Part shown: positions 1 through 5,994 of the stretch, piece after piece
Layout of the letters: each line of letters starts with the position of its first letter
Position numbering within the stretch: position 1 is the stretch's first letter
Assembly: GCA_002372575.1 (NCBI GenBank)
Contig: DFHC01000127.1
Coordinates: 303-6,483, forward strand
DNA from: a bacterium UBA3734
Lineage (GTDB): Bacteria; Bacteroidota; Bacteroidia; Bacteroidales; Bacteroidaceae
Length of the DNA: 6,181 nt
Direction: 5' to 3'
Notes under the pieces: generated by a model
The model's input: only the letters and a program-made list of their open reading frames with translations
What the model was told of the DNA's origin: nothing
Databases searched by the model: none
Made by a program: the position numbers and the translations under genes

Positions 1-245
1 GCATCGTGCTCCAGATGGCCCACATCGGTGATGTTGCGCACGTAGCGCACCTTGTAACCGAGGTGTTTCAGGTAGCGAAACACGATGTCGAACGTGATGG
101 CAGGCCGCGCATGGCCCAAGTGCGGGTCGCCATAGACCGTCGGTCCGCACACATACATGCCCACGTGGGGCGCATTCAACGGCTCGAAGCGCTCTTTGCG
201 GCGCGTGAGCGTATTGTAAATCAGGAGGGGTTGCTTCTGTTCCAT
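1..245 (-). CDS. cysS: Cysteinyl-tRNA synthetase, N-terminal part (runs out of the window)
   Basis: CysS is the class I aminoacyl-tRNA synthetase that charges tRNA-Cys with cysteine in the cytoplasm. Only the first 81 codons are present, read from the ATG at 245-243 leftward; the rest lies beyond base 1. The visible part holds the start of the Rossmann catalytic domain. It has the motif [10 protein letters not shown], whose Cys33 is expected to be one of the zinc ligands that select cysteine. The class I HIGH signature follows as H42-L-G-H45, and then a conserved [11 protein letters not shown] stretch near residues 70-80. The start is set by good agreement with family N-termini and by a promoter about 25 bp upstream. 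The leader is short and has no clear Shine-Dalgarno sequence, as is usual in Bacteroidota. It is transcribed divergently from the sigma-54 operon. Identification is secure; nothing odd is seen in the part that is visible. Confidence 0.96.
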   Translation of the reverse strand, partial: MEQKQPLLIYNTLTRRKERFEPLNAPHVGMYVCGPTVYGDPHLGHARPAITFDIVFRYLKHLGYKVRYVRNITDVGHLEHD

Positions 246-270
246 GGTTTGTTTGATTTGCTTAGAGGTG

Positions 271-302
271 CAAAGGTACGAAAAAAGTGAGACAGGAACA
301 AA
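271..302 (-). promoter_or_regulatory. Promoter of cysS (Bacteroidota housekeeping type)
   Basis: On the minus strand a -33 box TTTG (302-299) is followed after 20 bp by a perfect -7 box TACCTTTG (278-271). This matches the Bacteroidota primary sigma consensus TTTG-N19/21-TAnnTTTG. Transcription would begin near 264-266, giving cysS a leader of about 20 nt. Confidence 0.75.
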
Positions 303-342
303 AAAAATGTCGATTAAACGCTGCATTTCAAAATATTCTTTG

Positions 343-350
343 TATTTTTG
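343..350 (+). promoter_or_regulatory. Possible -7 box of the promoter for the 216-aa protein / rpoN operon
   Basis: TATTTTTG at 343-350 fits the Bacteroidota -7 consensus TAnnTTTG and lies 21 bp before the ATG at 372. No TTTG is found 19-21 bp upstream, so the -33 box is poor. The operon may be weakly expressed or need an activator. The predicted start lies near 356, and GGAAAAAG (364-371) directly before the ATG could serve as a weak ribosome binding site. Confidence 0.4.
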
Positions 351-371
351 CATCGCTAATATTGGAAAAAG

Positions 372-1022
372 ATGGCAAAACATCCGCAATGGTCTGACGA
401 ATACTGGTTGCTGCTCATGCAGCTCTACCTGAAGAAACCCGTCGGCGTGAAGGCTCTCTATTCGCGCCAGATGGTGGAATTGGCGTTGGAATTGCACATT
501 CCACCGCAATTTCTCTACGAGCAGATGTTTCGCCTGCGCAGCCTTGACACGCCCCGCATCGAAAAACTCTGGACCGACTATGGGCAGAATCCCCGCAGAC
601 TGAGTCGCGGCGTGAAGCTCCTGCGACAAAAGCTGGGCTACGCCGACTTATTTTTCGAGGGCGTGGAAGTGAACGAGACGTGGGAGCGCGATTTCAAACC
701 CATCGACCTGCCCGACGAGAATTTTTCCATTATGCCCGTCGCGCTCATCGTCATTCTCGACCTCTATTTTCGTCTCACACCGCTCACAATGGTGTCCGAA
801 ACGCCTGAAATCCAAGAACTTGCACGACTTCTGAAACTCAAGCCGCAGCAAGTGGCCGACATCATGGACGTGTATCAGTTTTGCGACCCCTACCTCCACA
901 GAAACGACTTCCTGAGCAGTCCGCTGCTCGGTCCCTGTCAGCAAGTCTGGCAGCGGTTCGGCAACGACAGTCCACGGAAACTGGCGGCACTGGCGGCGCA
1001 ACTCAAGGAGTATTTTGAATGA
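372..1022 (+). CDS. Conserved protein of unknown function directly upstream of rpoN; two repeats with HTH-like segments
   Basis: A 216-aa cytoplasmic protein with no signal peptide, predicted mostly helical. I do not recognise a named family, although it reads like a conserved Bacteroidales protein. The two halves resemble each other. Residues about 13-90 and 125-216 align with matched features: a hydrophobic LY pair (18-19 and 131-132), an ELA segment (36-38 and 149-151), Asp59 with Asp172, and a W-x2-[YF]-G-x-[ND] motif followed by PR-[RK]-L (67-77 and 193-204). Copy 2 has about 13 extra residues before that motif. Each copy contains a helix-turn-helix-like stretch (about 33-57 and 146-170), so nucleic-acid binding is possible but unproven. 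The segment 120-141 is hydrophobic but looks like a buried helix rather than a membrane span. The stop is only 6 bp before rpoN, so the two are surely co-transcribed. A role tied to sigma-54 is inference from position alone. Confidence 0.9.
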   Translation: MAKHPQWSDEYWLLLMQLYLKKPVGVKALYSRQMVELALELHIPPQFLYEQMFRLRSLDTPRIEKLWTDYGQNPRRLSRGVKLLRQKLGYADLFFEGVEVNETWERDFKPIDLPDENFSIMPVALIVILDLYFRLTPLTMVSETPEIQELARLLKLKPQQVADIMDVYQFCDPYLHRNDFLSSPLLGPCQQVWQRFGNDSPRKLAALAAQLKEYFE

Positions 1023-1028
1023 CAAGAA

Positions 1029-2528
1029 ATGGCACAGAAACTCATTCAGACCCAGAAACAGGAGCAAAAGCTGCAACAGCGGCTTTCGCAACAGCAGATG
1101 CTGCAAGTGAAGCTGCTCGAAATGCCTCTCGCCGAGTTTGAGGAGAGCATCGCGATGGAGCTCGACGACAATCCGGCACTGGAAACGGCGTCGCCCGAGG
1201 ATGCGCTGTATGAGGATGCGGCTGACAGGAGTCAGGAGGCGCGAGAGGAGAGCTTCGAGGAGCAAACCGAGCGCGAGGAACGCCAAGACGCGCTCGAAAA
1301 GGCGCTGGAGGGCATCGGTCGCGACGACGAAATGCCCGAGACGTTCCATGCGGACTCAAATAGCCAAAACGCTGATTATGAGGAGATTGTCTATGGCGAC
1401 ACAACCTCGTTCTACGACAAGCTGAAGGAGCAAATCGGCGAACTCGACCTGAGCGACACCGAGCGCGAGGTGATGGAATACCTCATCGGCTCGCTCGACG
1501 ACGACGGCCTGCTGCGCAAAGACCTCGACACCATCAGCGACGAACTGGCCATCTATCACAACATCTACGTCACGGCAGACGACATCTCGCTGGTACTCAA
1601 AAAGTTACAAACCTTCGACCCCGCAGGCATCGGTGCGCGCTCGTTGCAGGAATGCCTGCTGCTGCAAGTGGAGCGAAAACCCGCCGGATGGCTGAAAACA
1701 CAGCTCAAAAAGCTGTTTCGCGACCATTTCGAGGCTTTCAAGAAGAAACACTGGCGGAAAATTCAGGATGCGCTCTATCTGAGCGACAGTCAGGTAGAGG
1801 AATTGCAAGACGAAATCCACAAGCTGAACCCCAAGCCCGGAGCCTCGCTCGGCGAAACGGTGGGGCGCAACATGCAGCAAATCATCCCCGACTTCATCGT
1901 GGATACCGCCGACGACGGAAAAATCACCTTCACGCTGAACCGAGGAAAAGTGCCCGAACTGAAGGTGTCGCCCTCGTTCACCGAGATGGTCGATGCCTAC
2001 AAAAACAACCGCGAGGGCATGAGCCGTCAGGTGAAAGAGGCCCTGCTCTACGCGAAGGAGAAAGTGGATAAGGCGCAGGGCTTCATCGAGGCCGTGAAAC
2101 AGCGTCGCCACACGCTCCAAGTGACGATGAAAGCCATCATCGACTGGCAGCGGCGATTCTTCCAAGACGGCGACGAGGCCGAACTGCAACCCATGAAACT
2201 CAAAGATATCGCCGAGAAAACGGGACTCGACATCTCTACCATCTCGCGCGTGTCGAACCAGAAATACGCCCAAACGTGCTGGGGAACCTTTCCGCTGCGC
2301 CATTTCTTCACCGACGGCTACACCACCGAGAGCGGCGAGGAACTCTCCACCCGAAAAATGAAGGTGGCACTCCGGGAAATCATCGACGGCGAAGACAAGG
2401 AAAAACCGCTGAGCGACGAGGCCCTGACCGCCCGAATGCGCGAAAAAGGCTTTCCGATTGCACGGCGCACAGTGGCGAAATATCGTGAACAAATGGGCAT
2501 CGCCGTAGCGAGACTGAGGAAGGGTTAA
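1029..2528 (+). CDS. rpoN: RNA polymerase sigma-54 factor RpoN
   Basis: Sigma-54 directs core RNA polymerase to -24/-12 promoters and depends on AAA+ enhancer-binding activators to open DNA. This copy has 499 aa against 477 in E. coli. Region I is the Gln-rich, Leu-rich N-terminus (about residues 5-50), ending in the typical DNPALE. An acidic, Glu/Asp-rich linker covers about 52-123. The core-binding domain follows (about 125-310, with DPAGIGARSLQECLL at 197-211). The C-terminal DNA-binding domain includes a helix-turn-helix at about 391-408, the segment W418-GTFPLRHFF, and an intact RpoN box ARRTVAKYRE at 478-487 (nt 2460-2489), which reads the -24 element. All key parts are present, so it should be active. 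The ATG at 1029 is 6 bp after the upstream stop; an ATG at 1019 is out of frame. Region I lacks the TPQL core seen in proteobacterial RpoN and has QQQML instead, which I take to be a phylum-level variation. Confidence 0.97.
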   Translation: MAQKLIQTQKQEQKLQQRLSQQQMLQVKLLEMPLAEFEESIAMELDDNPALETASPEDALYEDAADRSQEAREESFEEQTEREERQDALEKALEGIGRDDEMPETFHADSNSQNADYEEIVYGDTTSFYDKLKEQIGELDLSDTEREVMEYLIGSLDDDGLLRKDLDTISDELAIYHNIYVTADDISLVLKKLQTFDPAGIGARSLQECLLLQVERKPAGWLKTQLKKLFRDHFEAFKKKHWRKIQDALYLSDSQVEELQDEIHKLNPKPGASLGETVGRNMQQIIPDFIVDTADDGKITFTLNRGKVPELKVSPSFTEMVDAYKNNREGMSRQVKEALLYAKEKVDKAQGFIEAVKQRRHTLQVTMKAIIDWQRRFFQDGDEAELQPMKLKDIAEKTGLDISTISRVSNQKYAQTCWGTFPLRHFFTDGYTTESGEELSTRKMKVALREIIDGEDKEKPLSDEALTARMREKGFPIARRTVAKYREQMGIAVARLRKG

Positions 2529-2550
2529 AGGGTTAAGGGGTTAAAAGTTA
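2520..2550 (+). repeat. Short tandem repeat, 8-bp unit AAGGGTTA, about four copies, spanning the rpoN stop codon
   Basis: Units are AAGGGTTA (2520-2527), AAGGGTTA (2528-2535), AGGGGTTA (2536-2543) and a shortened AAAGTTA (2544-2550). The first unit overlaps the last two codons of rpoN, and the TAA stop (2526-2528) ends at the first base of the second unit. The rest fills the start of the 49-bp gap before the next gene. It has no dyad symmetry and no T-run, so it is not a terminator. It may have arisen by replication slippage. Confidence 0.8.
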
Positions 2551-2577
2551 AAGAATTTGGTGATTTAGAGAGAAACC

Positions 2578-3195
2578 ATGAACGAAAAACAACTGATGAT
2601 ACTGGCCAAGGCCGTGAGCTCGATTTTTGCTCCGCTCTACCTGCCGCTGGTGGGTATGGCAGCCCTGTTTTTGCTCAGCTACCTGAAAATCATGCCCTGG
2701 CCGTTCAAGGTTTTCGTGCTCCTGCAAGCCTACATCTTCACCATTCTGCTGCCCTCGCTGCTCATCCGCTTCTACCGCCGCGCACAAGGCTGGCACGCCC
2801 ACGAAATGGGACCTAAGGAACGGCTCATGGTGCCCTACATCATCAGCATCATCTGCTATTTCACGTGCTACTACACGATGACCGCGCTCCACATTCCACA
2901 CGTCATCAGCAGCATCCTGCTCGCGGCACTGGCCATCCAAATCGTCTGCGCCATCATCAACGTGTGGTGGAAAATCTCGGCCCACTGCGCCACCATCGGA
3001 GGCTTCGCCGGCGCGCTCGTGGCCTACTCCGTCAAATGGTCGTTCAACCCCGTCTGGTGGCTCTGCCTCGTCATCCTCGTGGCCGGAATCGTGGGCACGG
3101 CTCGCATGACGCTGCGACAACACACGCTCTCGCAGGTGGTCGGCGGCTTCTGCGTCGGATTCCTCTGTGCGTTTTACGTGATATTCCGATTCTAA
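2578..3195 (+). CDS. PAP2-like (phosphatidic acid phosphatase superfamily) integral membrane protein
   Basis: A 205-aa, strongly hydrophobic protein with six or seven likely membrane spans (about 14-36, 43-65, 83-103, 107-130, 136-153, 158-175, 184-203). PAP2 enzymes remove phosphate from lipid phosphates or polyprenyl pyrophosphates at the membrane. Weak matches to the three PAP2 signatures can be seen: a basic PKERLMVP stretch (79-86), K132-ISAH136 in place of PSGH, and R176-x5-H182 followed by TLSQVVGG, which matches the SR-x5-H-x3-D motif. The Asp of the last motif is Gln186 here, and the Pro and Gly of PSGH are absent. It is therefore either a divergent subfamily or a catalytically weak member. 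The ATG at 2578 is the first good start and lies 49 bp after rpoN with no terminator between, so it probably belongs to the same operon. The gene is real; the PAP2 assignment is moderate and the substrate is unknown. Confidence 0.72.
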   Translation: MNEKQLMILAKAVSSIFAPLYLPLVGMAALFLLSYLKIMPWPFKVFVLLQAYIFTILLPSLLIRFYRRAQGWHAHEMGPKERLMVPYIISIICYFTCYYTMTALHIPHVISSILLAALAIQIVCAIINVWWKISAHCATIGGFAGALVAYSVKWSFNPVWWLCLVILVAGIVGTARMTLRQHTLSQVVGGFCVGFLCAFYVIFRF

Positions 3196-3260
3196 TCCCA
3201 TTTTTGACCCATTTGGGGCGTAGGCTGTAGATAAGTGTAGGTTTTTTTCTGGCGAAATCA

Positions 3261-3292
3261 TTTGGAGATATTTCATTTTTATTGTATCTTTG
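3261..3292 (+). promoter_or_regulatory. Promoter of the secreted-protein gene (Bacteroidota housekeeping type)
   Basis: TTTG (3261-3264), a 20-bp spacer and TATCTTTG (3285-3292) match the Bacteroidota consensus exactly. Transcription would begin near 3299, giving a leader of about 32 nt that is very A-rich just before the ATG at 3331. A-rich leaders replace the Shine-Dalgarno sequence in this phylum. This also shows that translation does not start upstream of 3299. Confidence 0.8.
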
Positions 3293-3330
3293 CGGCAACA
3301 ACGCAATTACTCAATAAAAACGCAAAAATT

Positions 3331-4188
3331 ATGAAGAACAAAACAACCTTTTTGCTCATCGTTCTACTACTGAGCGGTATGAAAACGATTACGGCACAGC
3401 CAGTCGTCCCCTACCACCCGCTGGTGAAAGACGGTAAAACATGGAAGTGCCAGATTACGAAGCGAATGATTCCTGAGAAAATCGGCGACGTCGAAGCCTT
3501 CTACGACCAAACCACCACCTTCAGCCTGCGTGTGGGAGAGGATACTATCATTGCCGGAAAGAGCTACAAAAAGATATATGAGGAAATGACGGCGATAGAC
3601 AAGCAACTGATCTACACCAATCCCAAGGAGGCCGCCGAGGAAATGGAGAAGTACTTGCATCAGGATGTCGGCATAACAACTCTCTATGACAAGTTTTTGA
3701 GAGAGGAGAACAAAAAAGTCTATGCACACAACAAGAGCACAGATACAGAATATCTGCTCTATGACTTTTCACTGTTGGCGGGGGAAAAAATTTCCAACGA
3801 GTTCCCGCTCGGCGAGGTTCAAATCAGTAGCATCGACACCATCGCCGCACAGGGACAATATTTTCGTCGCTATCACCTCGGCGAGAACGGTGGCTACGAA
3901 CCGTTGTGGGTCGAAGGCATCGGTCATCCCGGTGGACCGTTCCATTCTGCAAATCACATGGTGAATGATGGTACTCTCTACGTGCTTTTGGCCTGCTATG
4001 AGGATGGCAAATGCATATTTACCAAGGACGATTTCTACAATCCAGCCGTGACTTCGCAAATCGGTGTCATCAAAAACGCCGAATCCGATGTCACCACTTT
4101 CGACCTGCAGGGCCGCCGCATTCCCGAAGGCATGAAGCCGCAGCGCGGCGTGTATATCCGCGAGGGGAAGAAGTTTGTGGTGAAGTGA
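3331..4188 (+). CDS. Secreted protein of unknown function with C-terminal DLQGRR...RGVYI sorting-like motif
   Basis: A 285-aa protein. Residues 1-22 form a signal peptide (basic MKNK, then a leucine-rich core) with likely cleavage after TITA before Gln23; there is no lipobox Cys. The mature part is a globular domain with a W193-VEGIG segment followed by HPGGP and a CYEDGKCIFTKDDF stretch (Cys222 and Cys228, a possible disulfide). I associate these patterns with poorly characterised secreted proteins of Prevotella and relatives. The C-terminus (about 241-285) carries DLQGRR (258-263) and RGVYIREGKKFVVK (272-285). It resembles a shortened type IX secretion C-terminal signal, so outer-membrane export or surface display is possible but not shown. 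The frame stays open upstream to a TTG at 3262, but that codon lies inside the promoter; the ATG at 3331 gives a proper signal peptide. Its own promoter and a terminator make it monocistronic. Function is unknown. Confidence 0.88.
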   Translation: MKNKTTFLLIVLLLSGMKTITAQPVVPYHPLVKDGKTWKCQITKRMIPEKIGDVEAFYDQTTTFSLRVGEDTIIAGKSYKKIYEEMTAIDKQLIYTNPKEAAEEMEKYLHQDVGITTLYDKFLREENKKVYAHNKSTDTEYLLYDFSLLAGEKISNEFPLGEVQISSIDTIAAQGQYFRRYHLGENGGYEPLWVEGIGHPGGPFHSANHMVNDGTLYVLLACYEDGKCIFTKDDFYNPAVTSQIGVIKNAESDVTTFDLQGRRIPEGMKPQRGVYIREGKKFVVK

Positions 4189-4232
4189 GCGCAGAAAGAA
4201 GTCGCAAAATCATAAAAAACAATAATTAAGCG

Positions 4233-4261
4233 GGCTAAACCTTTGCGGTTTAGCCTTTTCT
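4233..4261 (+). terminator. Intrinsic terminator after the secreted-protein gene
   Basis: A perfect 9-bp stem, GGCTAAACC (4233-4241) with GGTTTAGCC (4247-4255), is closed by a 5-nt loop TTTGC and followed by TTTTCT. It lies 44 bp after the stop at 4188. The T-run is short (four T), so efficiency may be moderate. The loop also holds the likely -33 box of the purE promoter. Confidence 0.85.
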
Positions 4262-4272
4262 GCGTAATTTTG
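4242..4272 (+). promoter_or_regulatory. Promoter of the purE-ispG operon, overlapping the preceding terminator
   Basis: TTTG (4242-4245), a 19-bp spacer and TAATTTTG (4265-4272) match the Bacteroidota primary promoter consensus. The TTTG is the loop of the terminator hairpin. Transcription would begin near 4279, leaving a leader of about 33 nt before the purE ATG at 4312, so the purE transcript itself does not contain the hairpin. Confidence 0.7.
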
Positions 4273-4276
4273 CGCT

Positions 4277-4289
4277 GATTAGACTAATC
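4277..4289. promoter_or_regulatory. 13-bp palindrome at the predicted purE transcription start; possible operator
   Basis: GATTAG-A-CTAATC is a perfect inverted repeat with 6-bp arms and a one-base centre. It begins 4 bp after the -7 box and covers the predicted start site, a position where a dimeric repressor would block transcription. It matches no operator that I know. A perfect repeat of this size could occur about once by chance in a window this long, so only its position gives it weight. Confidence 0.3.
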
Positions 4290-4311
4290 CATACAAAAAT
4301 ATTTCGCCATA

Positions 4312-4818
4312 ATGACTCCGAAAATCAGCATCATCATGGGCAGCACCAGCGACCTGCCGGTCATGGAAAAGGCTGCCGCCTTCCTCGACGAGATGGAAAT
4401 TCCGTTTGAAATGCAGGCGCTCTCGGCGCATCGCACGCCCGAGGCCGTAGAACAGTTTGCAAAAACCGCCGAAAGCCGTGGCGTTCAGGTGATTATCGCC
4501 GGAGCGGGCATGGCCGCCGCATTGCCGGGCGTCATCGCCGCACAAACCACGCTACCCGTCATCGGCGTGCCCATCAAGGGAATGCTCGACGGGCTCGACG
4601 CACTGCTCAGCATCGTGCAGATGCCGCCCGGGATTCCCGTGGCTACAGTCGCCGTGAACGGAGCCTTGAACGCCGCCATCCTTGCCGCGCAGATGCTCGC
4701 CGTGGACGATGCCAACCTTCGCCAGAAACTGGCCGACTACAAAGCAAACCTGAAACAGAAAATCGAGAAGGCCAACACCGATTTGGCCGACGTGAAATAC
4801 AAATTCAAGACGAATTAG
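4312..4818 (+). CDS. purE: N5-carboxyaminoimidazole ribonucleotide mutase, class I PurE
   Basis: PurE converts N5-CAIR to CAIR in de novo purine synthesis, acting with PurK, in the cytoplasm as an octamer in class I enzymes. The 168-aa length is normal. Visible motifs are GSTSDLPVM (10-18, phosphate and ribose binding), SAHRTP (38-43, where His40 corresponds to catalytic His45 of E. coli), [11 protein letters not shown] (63-73), LPVIGVP (81-87) and [14 protein letters not shown] (100-113). The third motif has Ala70 where E. coli and many class I enzymes have His75 (GGAAHLPG). The loop after GVP is one residue shorter than in E. coli. Both may be normal for Bacteroidales. The C-terminal 40 residues are a charged helix. 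It is the first gene of an operon; ispG starts 6 bp after its TAG stop. Its promoter lies just upstream, with a possible operator at the start site. Identification is secure. Confidence 0.96.
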   Translation: MTPKISIIMGSTSDLPVMEKAAAFLDEMEIPFEMQALSAHRTPEAVEQFAKTAESRGVQVIIAGAGMAAALPGVIAAQTTLPVIGVPIKGMLDGLDALLSIVQMPPGIPVATVAVNGALNAAILAAQMLAVDDANLRQKLADYKANLKQKIEKANTDLADVKYKFKTN

Positions 4819-4824
4819 GTTTTT

Positions 4825-5994
4825 ATGCAAAGAAGAAAAAGCTCTGAAGTCAAGGTGGGAAACCTGACTATTGGCGGCGACGCTCCGATTCGCGTGCAGT
4901 CGATGGCGACGGTTTCCACATTAGACACGGAAAACGCTGTGGCTCAGGCGATTAGAATCATCGAGGCCGGAGGCGAACTCGTGCGCTTCACCACGCAAGG
5001 CACGCGCGAGGCGGAAAACCTGCGCAACATCAAGGCGGAGCTGGTGAGGCGAGGCTACGACACGCCCATCGTGGCCGACGTGCATTTCAACGCGAACGTG
5101 GCCGACGTGGCCGCACGCTATGCCGACAAGGTGCGCATCAACCCCGGAAATTACGTCGATCCGGCGCGGAAATTCGACAAAATCGACTACTCGGACGAGG
5201 AATATGCCGAGGAACTGAAGAAAATCGAGCGGCGGCTGGTGCCGTTTCTCGACCTCTGCCGCGAACACCAGACGGCCATTCGCATCGGCGTGAACCACGG
5301 GTCGCTCTCTGACCGCATCATGTCGCGCTACGGCGACACGCCCGAGGGCATCGTGGAGAGCTGCATGGAGTTTCTGCGCATCTGCCAGCGCGAGCATTTC
5401 GACGACGTGGTGGTGTCGATCAAGGCGTCGAACACGGTGGTGATGGTGCATTCCGTGCGCCTGCTCGTCAGGGCGATGGACGCGGAAGACATGCACTATC
5501 CGCTGCATCTGGGTGTGACCGAGGCTGGCGAGGGCGAAGACGGTCGCATCAAGTCGGCGGTGGGCATCGGCGCACTGCTGGCCGACGGCATCGGCGACAC
5601 GATTCGCGTTTCCTTGAGCGAAGAGCCAGAGGCCGAGATTCCCGTGGCCTACGCCATTCTGCAAGCCGCCCGCCTGCGCATCACCAAAACCGAGTATATC
5701 TCGTGTCCGGGCTGCGGTCGCACGCTCTACAACTTGCAGGAAACCATCGCCCGCGTGAAAGCCGCCACGAGTCACCTCACGGGTCTGAAAATCGCCATCA
5801 TGGGCTGCATCGTGAATGGTCCGGGCGAGATGGCCGATGCCGATTATGGCTACGTCGGGGCTGGGCCGGGGCGAATCAGCCTCTACAAAGGAAAAAAATG
5901 TGTCGAAAAGAATATTCCTGAGGCAGAGGCCGTAGAACGACTGCTGCAACTCATCGAAACAGATCAAGAAAATAACAATAATGCAATAGCATGA
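4825..5994 (+). CDS. ispG: 4-hydroxy-3-methylbut-2-enyl diphosphate synthase IspG (GcpE), compact form
   Basis: IspG is the [4Fe-4S] enzyme of the MEP isoprenoid pathway that turns MEcPP into HMBPP using electrons from flavodoxin or ferredoxin. The 389 residues form a TIM barrel (about 1-272) and a C-terminal iron-sulfur domain (273-389). Cluster ligands are Cys294 and Cys297 (SCPGCGRT), Cys328 (MGCIVNGPGE) and Glu335, matching C270, C273, C305 and E312 of E. coli. The barrel contains the extra PGNYVDPARKF...EELKKIERR region, RIGVNHGSLSDRIMSRYG and LGVTEAGEGEDGRIKSA, which mark the long plant/Chlamydia/Bacteroidota type. In that type an insert of about 200 residues or more follows the EIP segment; here EIPVAYAILQ (271-280) leads straight to the cluster domain. 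The frame is continuous and every catalytic residue is kept, so it should be functional. The start is 6 bp after purE, and the stop overlaps the next gene. Confidence 0.96.
   Translation: MQRRKSSEVKVGNLTIGGDAPIRVQSMATVSTLDTENAVAQAIRIIEAGGELVRFTTQGTREAENLRNIKAELVRRGYDTPIVADVHFNANVADVAARYADKVRINPGNYVDPARKFDKIDYSDEEYAEELKKIERRLVPFLDLCREHQTAIRIGVNHGSLSDRIMSRYGDTPEGIVESCMEFLRICQREHFDDVVVSIKASNTVVMVHSVRLLVRAMDAEDMHYPLHLGVTEAGEGEDGRIKSAVGIGALLADGIGDTIRVSLSEEPEAEIPVAYAILQAARLRITKTEYISCPGCGRTLYNLQETIARVKAATSHLTGLKIAIMGCIVNGPGEMADADYGYVGAGPGRISLYKGKKCVEKNIPEAEAVERLLQLIETDQENNNNAIA

Noticed and set aside
1029..1050. Sigma-54 type -24/-12 promoter (TGGCAC...) at the start of rpoN or elsewhere in the window
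   Set aside because: TGGCAC at 1030 and other copies lie inside coding sequence and lack the TTGC half at the right distance. No intergenic copy was found, so self-regulation of rpoN cannot be supported.
1185..1395. Acidic low-complexity stretch of RpoN as a sign of frameshift or foreign insertion
   Set aside because: Sigma-54 region II is normally acidic and variable in length, the frame is continuous, and conserved core-binding sequence follows.
3196..3250. Possible terminator after the PAP2-like gene (T7 tract at 3242-3248)
   Set aside because: No stable stem precedes the T-run. The only dyad is CCCA-TT-TGGG at about 3209-3219, whose loop is too small and which is too far upstream. Three GTAG copies nearby do not pair with each other.
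3254..3274. Inverted repeat GAAAT-N11-ATTTC around the -33 box of the secreted-protein promoter
   Set aside because: The arms are only 5 bp of A/T-rich sequence in an A/T-rich region, so chance is the likelier explanation.
3262..3330. In-frame N-terminal extension of the secreted protein starting at TTG 3262
   Set aside because: It overlaps the promoter (3261-3292), would lie upstream of the predicted transcription start, and would hide the clear signal peptide that begins at ATG 3331.
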